From a candidate division WOR-1 bacterium RIFOXYB2_FULL_46_45 (GTDB lineage Bacteria; Margulisbacteria; WOR-1; XYC2-FULL-46-14): a stretch of DNA of 64,000 bases. Positions within the stretch are counted from its first letter, which is position 1; each line of letters begins with the position of its first letter. Shown one piece after another: positions 58,634 to 64,000 of the stretch. The DNA is taken from contig MEUE01000001.1 of NCBI GenBank assembly GCA_001771585.1, positions 807,984 to 871,983 of the forward strand. The letters run 5' to 3'. The notes under the pieces are model-generated. The model was not told where the DNA came from, did not search any database, and saw only the letters and a program-made list of their open reading frames with translations. The translations under genes and the position numbers were made by a program.

Positions 58634-60120
58634 TCCAGGTCGCGGACCAGAAGCGCGTTGCTGACCGGCCTTGAGCCATTGTTTTCAACGGGGCGGTTGA
58701 TCACCCGATTATTAACCGTCATCGTGGTTGAGCCGCCGCCATCCAGGTTCAGCGCCTCATAAGCCCCGATTGAAAGCAGGATCCCGGCCAGCTCTTCAAG
58801 GGTCGCCCCGATGCTGTAGCTTTCCCCCTGCCGAACGATCCTGCGCGGCTTACCGTCCACCGCCACCATCAAAATTTGACCGTCTTTGGTTATACCCACT
58901 GCAGTCCGCGCCGCCCGTCCCTCCCCGACATCGGACCTGAAACGTTCGTAGTGTTTTGAAACGTACAGCCGCCCATCCTTCAAAAGCCGCGGCCCACCCC
59001 CCATTACATGGAGAAGATTATTTTTTATCTCCGACGAAAAAGGCATAATGTTAATGGATATTTTTGCGAAGTCCCCCGCTTTCACACTGCCAAAAACATT
59101 CTCGACAAACATCGGTGAAAAATAGACGACATAGCCGTTGTCCGGAATGCGGGAGTTGCCGATATGCCGGCGCGCGACTTTACCGTTCTCAATTGTAAGT
59201 TCGTAGCCCTGCCCTCCGGTTCCGGTCAGCTCCCCGTAATGCTTGGTAAAAATTATCACGTCGTTGTTCTCGGGGGGTTGGTTAACCCCGGTGATCGGAT
59301 AGCGGCGGTTGTTGATCTCCACGTACCCGTCAAGAAAGACCCGGTCGATCGAAGCGTTGTTTTTTGAATCGATGATAACCGAGGTGCGGTTGTGGATCGG
59401 GTAAGAGATCAATTCTCCGTTGATCAGCAAAACTCCCAGGGGACGGCCGGTATAGTCAAAAAAGGTCCCGTTGATACCTGCAAGAGCATTGTGTTTGTCT
59501 TCAATTGAAGAAACTTTTTCTTTGTAAAAATGGATCCGGCTTATCTTTTGCCAGGGGGTAAAAATATTTGCCAGCGACTGGAAAAAGGTGGGGGAGCGCA
59601 TCGCCAGTGCGGGAAAAATCTCGGCCTTTTTGGGATCAACCCGCAAAACGTGGATTCCCTGGTAGCCGCCGGGGCCCCCTTTGGTCACAAAAGAATATTC
59701 AACCCCTTCCGCGATCCGGCTCCTGGTTTCCACTTTGGAAAATTCACGGCCAAAATCGATCACGATGCGGTTGGGGGAGCCAAGCGGATAGATTTTATGT
59801 TCAACCGGGTATTCTAGCGGGAAATAAACGACCGTGTCGTTCCCTTCTTTACGAACCTTTAGCTCCTTAACCACCCAATCGTTGATCGCATAATCTCGGG
59901 ACTCGTTATTTTCGGTTTTGCAGTTCAAAAGTTGGACCGCAAAGCCCTTGTCTTGCGGTTTAATCCGATAGTAGGCCTCTCCTTCCATCTCAAAGACCAC
60001 TCGGATCTTGTCGTCGTAAGGCTTGTAGCGGATCTTTGTCAGCGTCGCCGCCGAACAAATGTCAAATGACAAATGACAAATGACAAATAAAACCAAAATT
60101 ATAACTCTTATCGTGCGCAT
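58630..60120 (-). CDS. AMIN domain plus phosphodiester glycosidase (NAGPA) domain exported protein
   Basis: A 496-residue exported protein. The signal peptide (RTIRVIILVLFVICHLSFDI, then CSAA) is partly built from the DNA repeat TGACAAATGACAAATGACAAA. An AMIN-type domain (about 28-130) binds cell-wall material, and a NAGPA domain (about 150-490) follows, with GINGTFFDYTGRPLGVLLIN, RTAVGITKDGQILMVAVDG and ALNLDGGGSTTMTVNNRVIN. It should act on wall or exopolysaccharide sugars. Start ATG 60120: a TATAAT box ends six bases upstream, which rules out the longer frame. Confidence 0.88.
   Translation of the reverse strand: MRTIRVIILVLFVICHLSFDICSAATLTKIRYKPYDDKIRVVFEMEGEAYYRIKPQDKGFAVQLLNCKTENNESRDYAINDWVVKELKVRKEGNDTVVYFPLEYPVEHKIYPLGSPNRIVIDFGREFSKVETRSRIAEGVEYSFVTKGGPGGYQGIHVLRVDPKKAEIFPALAMRSPTFFQSLANIFTPWQKISRIHFYKEKVSSIEDKHNALAGINGTFFDYTGRPLGVLLINGELISYPIHNRTSVIIDSKNNASIDRVFLDGYVEINNRRYPITGVNQPPENNDVIIFTKHYGELTGTGGQGYELTIENGKVARRHIGNSRIPDNGYVVYFSPMFVENVFGSVKAGDFAKISINIMPFSSEIKNNLLHVMGGGPRLLKDGRLYVSKHYERFRSDVGEGRAARTAVGITKDGQILMVAVDGKPRRIVRQGESYSIGATLEELAGILLSIGAYEALNLDGGGSTTMTVNNRVINRPVENNGSRPVSNALLVRDLD
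60063..60089. repeat. AAATGAC tandem repeat encoding part of a signal peptide
   Basis: Three to four copies of the 7-mer AAATGAC. In the minus frame they read as VICHLSFDIC, the end of the hydrophobic core of the AMIN/NAGPA signal peptide. Confidence 0.75.
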
Positions 60121-60132
60121 GGCAAAATTATA
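60121..60132 (-). promoter_or_regulatory. leaderless promoter of the AMIN/NAGPA gene
   Basis: Minus-strand TGC-TATAAT (hexamer 60132-60127) ends six bases before ATG 60120. A divergent TAAGAT box (60144-60149) ends seven bases before the trpC ATG. Confidence 0.6.
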
Positions 60133-60156
60133 GCACGATATGATAAGATTGGGATT

Positions 60157-60921
60157 ATGATCCTTGATGAAATAATCAAAAACAAACGGGAAGAAATCAA
60201 AAACCTTAAAATCCCTGCTTGCCCCGAGCGAAGTCGAGGGGCTATTCCCTTTAAATCTGCCTTGCAGCGCTCCGACAAAATCAAATTGATCGCCGAAGTC
60301 AAAAAACAATCCCCCTCTGCGGGGGTAATCTGCCCGAATTTTGATCCGGTTAAAATTGCAAAGATTTATGAAAAGGCAGGGGCCTCTGCGATCTCTGTTT
60401 TGACTGACCAAAAATTTTTCGGCGGTTCAATTGAAGACCTGAAAAAGGTCAAAGCGGCGGTAAAAATCCCGGTCCTGCGCAAAGATTTTATTATCGATGA
60501 AAAACAAATATACGAATCCATGGCGGCCGGGGCGGACGCGATTTTGTTGATCGTGAAAGTTTTGGGGCTGCAACAATTGAAAGAGTTCCTCAAGATAACC
60601 GAAAAGCTAAAGATGGACGCGCTGGTTGAAATCCACAATTCGGACGAGGCGGAGATGGCCCTTGAAGCCGGGGCTGAAATTATTGGGATTAACAATCGTG
60701 ATCTGCAGACCTTCCGGGTTGATTTCAAGAACACTTTAGGCCTGATCAAAAAGTATCCGGAATTGAAAAACAGAATCCTCGTCTCCGAAAGCGGGATAAA
60801 AAATTCAAAGCAGGTCTCCGAGCTTCATGCCGCCGGCGTCTCGGCGATTTTGGTTGGGGAGAGCCTGCTTAAAGCAAAAGATATCTCTGCTAAAATTGCG
60901 GAATTAATCGGCTTATCATAA
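60157..60921 (+). CDS. trpC: indole-3-glycerol phosphate synthase with an in-frame repeat insert
   Basis: A step of tryptophan synthesis. A 254-residue TIM barrel: MILDEIIKNKREEIKNLK, IKLIAEVKKQSPSAGVICPN near 45, ILRKDF-type VLRKDFIIDEKQIYES near 107, EIHNSDEAEMALEAGAEIIG with GINNRDLQTFRVD, and SESGIKNSKQVSELHAAGVS. Residues 21-28 (ACPERSRG) come from a palindromic repeat at 60221-60242 placed in a variable N-terminal loop. No other trp genes are nearby. Confidence 0.95.
   Translation: MILDEIIKNKREEIKNLKIPACPERSRGAIPFKSALQRSDKIKLIAEVKKQSPSAGVICPNFDPVKIAKIYEKAGASAISVLTDQKFFGGSIEDLKKVKAAVKIPVLRKDFIIDEKQIYESMAAGADAILLIVKVLGLQQLKEFLKITEKLKMDALVEIHNSDEAEMALEAGAEIIGINNRDLQTFRVDFKNTLGLIKKYPELKNRILVSESGIKNSKQVSELHAAGVSAILVGESLLKAKDISAKIAELIGLS
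60221..60242. repeat. CPERSRG repeat inside trpC
   Basis: A 22-bp imperfect palindrome beginning GCCCCGAGCGAAG and ending TCGAGGGGC. Repeats that read CPERSRG or, on the other strand, RLRSGQAG are common in environmental genomes. The reverse-strand reading here is indeed RLRSGQAG. Confidence 0.75.
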
Positions 60922-60940
60922 AAGGCCCTCCGCGCAGAAA

Positions 60941-62347
60941 TTACTCCCAAGATGAGTCAAAAATAAAATTGCCGCCCAAAGATTCAAGATTACTTAAAGT
61001 AACTCCGCACAAATCATCGTGCTCGGATTTTAATCTCTTAATCAGCCATTCCAATATCACAACTTTTTTGGCTGTTCTATCCAACACAAGATTATATCTT
61101 TTTATTGCTTCAAAAGCGGCACGCAATTTTTCTCTATAATACATATTATTGCAAGAAAGCGCATAAGCCGCAATAATATCGGCAATCTGCTCAATTTTTT
61201 CTTCAGAAAGAAGCTCCTTTCTTTGAAGTCTATTTTCAAGAGCCAGGACAAAAACCAAATAACCTGCAAACCCATTCTGAAAATCATGCCCTTTGGCTCT
61301 TTGCGCGGTCAAATCAAGATTATCCCTTGTCATTCTTCTTGATAATTCCCGGAAAAAAACCAACAATAAGACATCATCATTAATCACTTCTAAATTTATC
61401 CTTAAAAGATCATAAAAACCGGCTTTGCCAAGCCCTTTATTTGGCGAATCGGCAACAGCACATTCCACATATTTGAGCGCTCCCTCAAGATCCTTTTCTC
61501 TCAATAACCTACTAACTTCATGAAAATGATTTTGTAATCTTTCGAACTTTCCTTCTGTCTCTTTGTTTTGATCATAGTGATAATAATTACGCAAAAGCTC
61601 ATCCACTTTTCTTGCTTGTGATCCCTTTTCGATTATCCATAAAGGGGTATGAATAAGCTTTTCTTCCCCTTTAATAATTAGTAATTCTCCTGTTTCTCTT
61701 GCTCTTTCTAATTCTGCCAATTTAATCCAAAAAAAATTTCGGCCAAATCTACCAATAAAACGATCTCTTAACTCTGTAGGAAGATCATTTTGATCAGAAA
61801 AAATTGAAAGAAAGGGATTGGCAAATGTATATGGAAAAACCAAAATCCCATCATCAAAGGGGGTTCCTTGCGATATTAAGGCTGTAACATCTCTTTCACT
61901 AATAGGAATGCGGCGCCATTTTGGAAAGATTGCAACAACCGTTTCAGGAATTGGCGATAAATATTTTCCGTAACAATCGACACTACCTGAATAAACCCTA
62001 TGAAGAGACAAATCATCATCAAACACCGTATTCCCATGCAAAATAAACGACCCCACCCTTTCACACCTATAAGCTTCAGCGAAGCCCATCTGCCGGCCAT
62101 AGGCTGGAAAAACGGTAATTCTTCTCTTAAGTTCGGGAGATAAACCCCTAAAAGGTTCGGCGGACAACAGTTTTGCTGGAGAAGTATGGTTAATGACAAC
62201 ATATTTTCCGGTCCTCTCCAACTGCTCAAAATTAACATTTGAAAAGGGAGGGCCCTTAACTGCAACAACAGCACTGCGGGCAATGCTATAAACTCTTGCC
62301 GGTATGCTTCTATAAGCCGCTCCGAAATCAATTGATCTCATATTCAA
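60941..62347 (-). CDS. 468-residue protein of unknown function, second gene of a sigma-28-like transcript
   Basis: No signal peptide or clear membrane segment. The N-terminus MNMRSIDFGAAYRSIPARVY and the following YSIARSAVVAV are basic and amphipathic. The middle (GKYVVINHTSPAKLLS ... LVFPYTFANPFLSIF) faintly recalls an acyltransferase NH-x4 block but lacks its Asp, so I do not call it. The C-terminal half is helical, possibly TPR-like (LLREKDLEGALKYVECAVAD). It starts 29 bases after the TPR gene ends and is probably in the same transcript. The shared IPAR string with that gene is notable. Confidence 0.68.
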   Translation of the reverse strand: MNMRSIDFGAAYRSIPARVYSIARSAVVAVKGPPFSNVNFEQLERTGKYVVINHTSPAKLLSAEPFRGLSPELKRRITVFPAYGRQMGFAEAYRCERVGSFILHGNTVFDDDLSLHRVYSGSVDCYGKYLSPIPETVVAIFPKWRRIPISERDVTALISQGTPFDDGILVFPYTFANPFLSIFSDQNDLPTELRDRFIGRFGRNFFWIKLAELERARETGELLIIKGEEKLIHTPLWIIEKGSQARKVDELLRNYYHYDQNKETEGKFERLQNHFHEVSRLLREKDLEGALKYVECAVADSPNKGLGKAGFYDLLRINLEVINDDVLLLVFFRELSRRMTRDNLDLTAQRAKGHDFQNGFAGYLVFVLALENRLQRKELLSEEKIEQIADIIAAYALSCNNMYYREKLRAAFEAIKRYNLVLDRTAKKVVILEWLIKRLKSEHDDLCGVTLSNLESLGGNFIFDSSWE

Positions 62348-62376
62348 CTATCATTTTTTAATTTTGGCTCATTTTT

Positions 62377-62814
62377 TTATGGATAAGGTCGAACTTTATA
62401 CCACGTACTTATAGGAGGGATCTCTATACCCTTTATTGCATCTTCCAGTTTACTTGTTGCCCGCCTATATTCCTTTAAAGCTAAAATCCCCTTATCCAAA
62501 TCAGTTGCTATTTCAAAAGAATTCCTCGCCGTGGAAAGTTCTCTTTCCATTAATTGTGCCAACCCCAAATTAAACCATAAAACAGGAAGCTCATTGGGGA
62601 ACTCGAGAGTGGCGTTATACAATATATTTTTGGCTTCTGTATAATTACCCGACATTAAGTATGCCAGCCCCAAATTATTTAATCTTGCTGCCGCAGGATA
62701 ATTGCCCTTAAACAAAAAACGTAATCCTCTCTCTCCAAAGAACATAGAGTCAGGGAATTTCCTGGCTAATTTGCCCGAACATCTCGCTGGAATAAATCTG
62801 GACACTTTTAACAT
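62377..62814 (-). CDS. small TPR protein under a sigma-28-like promoter
   Basis: A 145-residue protein. After the N-terminus MLKVSRFIPARCSGKLARKF come about two and a half TPR repeats (AARLNNLGLAYLMSGNYTEA, then VLWFNLGLAQLMERELSTAR). It has no signal peptide. GGGAGGG lies nine bases before the ATG. It is the first gene of a two-gene unit with the 468-residue protein, and could be its chaperone or adaptor. Confidence 0.72.
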   Translation of the reverse strand: MLKVSRFIPARCSGKLARKFPDSMFFGERGLRFLFKGNYPAAARLNNLGLAYLMSGNYTEAKNILYNATLEFPNELPVLWFNLGLAQLMERELSTARNSFEIATDLDKGILALKEYRRATSKLEDAIKGIEIPPISTWYKVRPYP

Positions 62815-62834
62815 TTTTCAACCCTCCCAATTAT

Positions 62835-62861
62835 TATCTTTGCGTTTTTCCAAAAATTTCA
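62835..62861 (-). promoter_or_regulatory. sigma-28-like promoter of the TPR operon
   Basis: Minus strand: TGAAATTTTT (62861-62852), 13 bases, GATA (62838-62835), then ATAAT. Unlike the other copies it leaves room for a leader with a ribosome binding site. Confidence 0.78.
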
Positions 62862-62901
62862 ATGTTTTTTATACTGCCGCTCGGAGTAATAATTTTCATG
62901 T

Positions 62902-62913
62902 TATAATATAAAA
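62902..62913 (+). promoter_or_regulatory. leaderless promoter of the aldolase gene
   Basis: TATAAT (62902-62907) ends six bases before ATG 62914. Confidence 0.6.
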
Positions 62914-63870
62914 ATGTACAGACCGCAAATCAAGGTTCTCGATTGCACCATCCGCGACGGCGGGCTTATCAATAACCACCAGTTTGAGGATAATTTCGTC
63001 CGCGCGGTTTATAAGGCATTATCCGAAGCCGGAGTCGATTATATCGAACTCGGCTACCAGGCCTCGACCAAATTCTTCTCTCCCGACAAGTTCGGCAAAT
63101 GGAAATTCTGTGACGAAGCCCACTTGAGAAAAATAACCGAAGGGATCGAATCCAAAAGCAAGCTCTCTACCATGGTTGATATTGGCAGGGTCATTTTGGA
63201 TGAGGTGAAGCCGAAAAAAGAGAGCGTAGTTGATATGATCCGGGTCGCCTGTTATGTCAAAGATATCGACAAGGCAATCGCGCACCTTAATGTATATAAC
63301 GATAAAGGCTATGAAACCACCGTCAATATCATGGCTATTTCAACCGCCCTGGCGCCGGACTTGGAAGAAGGGTTGGCAGAGCTCGCCTTGTCCCCGGTCA
63401 AAGCGGTTTATATTGTGGACAGCTACGGGGCCCTCTTTTCGGAGCAGGTCCATTTTCTGGTTGAGCTGGCAAAGAAGCATTTGAATCCGAAAGGAATTGA
63501 GGTCGGCTTTCACGCCCACAACAACCAGCAGCTCGGTTTTGCCAACACAATTGAAGCGATTCGAAAAGGCGCTAATTATATGGACGCGACAATCTACGGA
63601 ATCGGCCGCGCTGCCGGGAACTGCCCGCTGGAACTTCTGCTGGCTTTCCTCAAGAATCCAAAATTTAAACTTGATCCGATCCTAAAAATAATCGGGGAAG
63701 AGTTTCTTCCTTTGAGAGAAAAAATCGAATGGGGCTACATGATCCCCGACATGGTTACCGGAATCTTAAACCAGCACCCCAGAGCCGCTATCGCCTACCG
63801 TGGAAATAAAGAAAAAGTCGGCTTTGACGAATTTTACCGCTCGTTGTTGAATGACAGCGAATTGAGCTAG
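62914..63870 (+). CDS. DRE-TIM metallolyase family aldolase
   Basis: A 318-residue TIM barrel of the HMG-CoA-lyase/4-hydroxy-2-oxovalerate aldolase superfamily. VLDCTIRDGGLINNHQFEDN at the start carries the Arg-Asp pair and metal Asp; DYIELGYQ near 42 and GFHAHNNQQLGFANTIEAIR near 193 (metal His pair) follow, then DATIYGIGRAAGNCPLELLL. It is shorter than isopropylmalate synthase and has no regulatory domain. The substrate is not clear from sequence; stand-alone relatives occur beside surface-polysaccharide genes. It forms a single-gene unit with a leaderless promoter. Confidence 0.85.
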   Translation: MYRPQIKVLDCTIRDGGLINNHQFEDNFVRAVYKALSEAGVDYIELGYQASTKFFSPDKFGKWKFCDEAHLRKITEGIESKSKLSTMVDIGRVILDEVKPKKESVVDMIRVACYVKDIDKAIAHLNVYNDKGYETTVNIMAISTALAPDLEEGLAELALSPVKAVYIVDSYGALFSEQVHFLVELAKKHLNPKGIEVGFHAHNNQQLGFANTIEAIRKGANYMDATIYGIGRAAGNCPLELLLAFLKNPKFKLDPILKIIGEEFLPLREKIEWGYMIPDMVTGILNQHPRAAIAYRGNKEKVGFDEFYRSLLNDSELS

Positions 63871-63913
63871 GCGATCATCGGCGGCACCATCCTCTTGACA
63901 ATTATTATTTGCC

Positions 63914-63942
63914 ATGTTAACCTATTTATACTTGGTTAACAT
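63914..63942. promoter_or_regulatory. GTTAAC operator near the right edge
   Basis: ATGTTAACC (63914-63922) and GGTTAACAT (63934-63942) are a perfect inverted repeat around a TATACT box (63927-63932). Another AGTTAACAT follows at about 63963-63971. TTGACA at 63895 is too far for a normal spacer. It looks like the control region of the gene that begins at the edge. Confidence 0.6.
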
Positions 63943-63988
63943 AAGTTAATCAATCAGCTCTTAGTTAACATCAAAAAAGGCGGTTTTT

Positions 63989-64000
63989 ATGGTAAAAAAA
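63989..64000 (+). CDS. start of a gene cut by the right edge
   Basis: ATG at 63989 with AAGGCGG about six bases upstream opens M-V-K-K before the window ends. Given the palindromic operator just before it, a self-regulated transcription factor is possible, but nothing of the protein is visible. Confidence 0.35.

Noticed and set aside
58630-60411. Longer frame for the AMIN/NAGPA protein starting at 60411
   Set aside because: The extension is antisense to trpC and reads the trpC repeat; the signal peptide and the leaderless promoter both place the start at 60120.
60941-62347. PlsC-type acyltransferase domain in the 468-residue protein
   Set aside because: VINHTSPAKL has the Asn-His but lacks the Asp of NHx4D, and no FPEGTR-type block is present.

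Overview
The window reads as chromosome of an uncultured, anaerobic, diderm bacterium. Anaerobiosis is suggested by two class III ribonucleotide reductases, an Rnf complex and a two-subunit class I fumarase. An outer membrane is suggested by a secretin with a PilP-like lipoprotein, a PorV/UPF0164-like barrel, a second small barrel, an AsmA protein and an ArnT/PMT-type glycosyltransferase. The gene mix resembles candidate phyla such as Margulisbacteria/Saganbacteria (WOR-1); that placement is a guess. I saw no rRNA, tRNA or CRISPR array. Genes are packed tightly, and many operon junctions are ATGA or TAATG overlaps.

Layout. 1-6.3 kb (minus): argF-argG-argH-ndk-pepA and a secreted protein cut by the left edge. 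6.3-7.7 kb: a wHTH-nucleotidyltransferase with a tiny HEPN-like remnant, then vapBC. 7.7-13 kb: fumarase operon, S1-domain protein, pyrF, tgt. 13-19.5 kb: barrel protein, a four-helix-bundle (S23) gene between inverted repeats, a 1085-residue secreted Ig-like protein, queA. 19.5-26 kb: HExxH protein, GT2 enzyme, and thrS-infC-rpmI-rplT-DUF151. 26-31 kb: gmk-rpoZ-coaBC, a small zinc ribbon, hisB, secretin operon headed by an ORF6N gene. 31-38.6 kb: glycosyltransferase, AsmA protein, rluB-type synthase, ribD, a split PASTA protein/pseudokinase pair, KilA-N gene. 38.6-42 kb: rnfDGEAB without rnfC. 42-45.2 kb: an inserted pair of lineage-specific genes, one caspase-like. 45.2-51.2 kb: priA-def-fmt interrupted by two accessory ATPases. 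51-64 kb: GH77-like protein, GDT1 transporter, nrdR-nrdD-nrdD-redoxin, AMIN/NAGPA protein, trpC, a TPR operon, an aldolase.

Four results matter most. (1) Five genes for unfamiliar proteins (21.3, 42.3, 45.2, 53.0, 62.8 kb) share a promoter, TGAAATTTTY-N13-GATA, whose element order and spacing match sigma-28 (FliA/WhiG) promoters; this looks like an undescribed regulon. (2) The element GGCGGCAAAATTGCTGGG lies in the same orientation upstream of three unrelated accessory genes (S23, ORF6N, KilA-N), next to degenerate short-period repeats; the S23 gene also sits between 23-bp inverted repeats. (3) The 42.3-45.2 kb gene pair was inserted in front of priA and left a synonymous-diverged copy of the first ten priA codons on its far side. 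(4) Most first genes of operons have a TATAAT-like box ending only 5-11 nt before the ATG, so leaderless mRNAs seem to be usual. Short palindromic or low-complexity insertions are carried in frame by several conserved enzymes (queA, trpC, argF, tgt, priA).

Limits: no searches or counts could be run. Family calls come from recognised motifs, and promoter, operator and mobility calls are inference from pattern.
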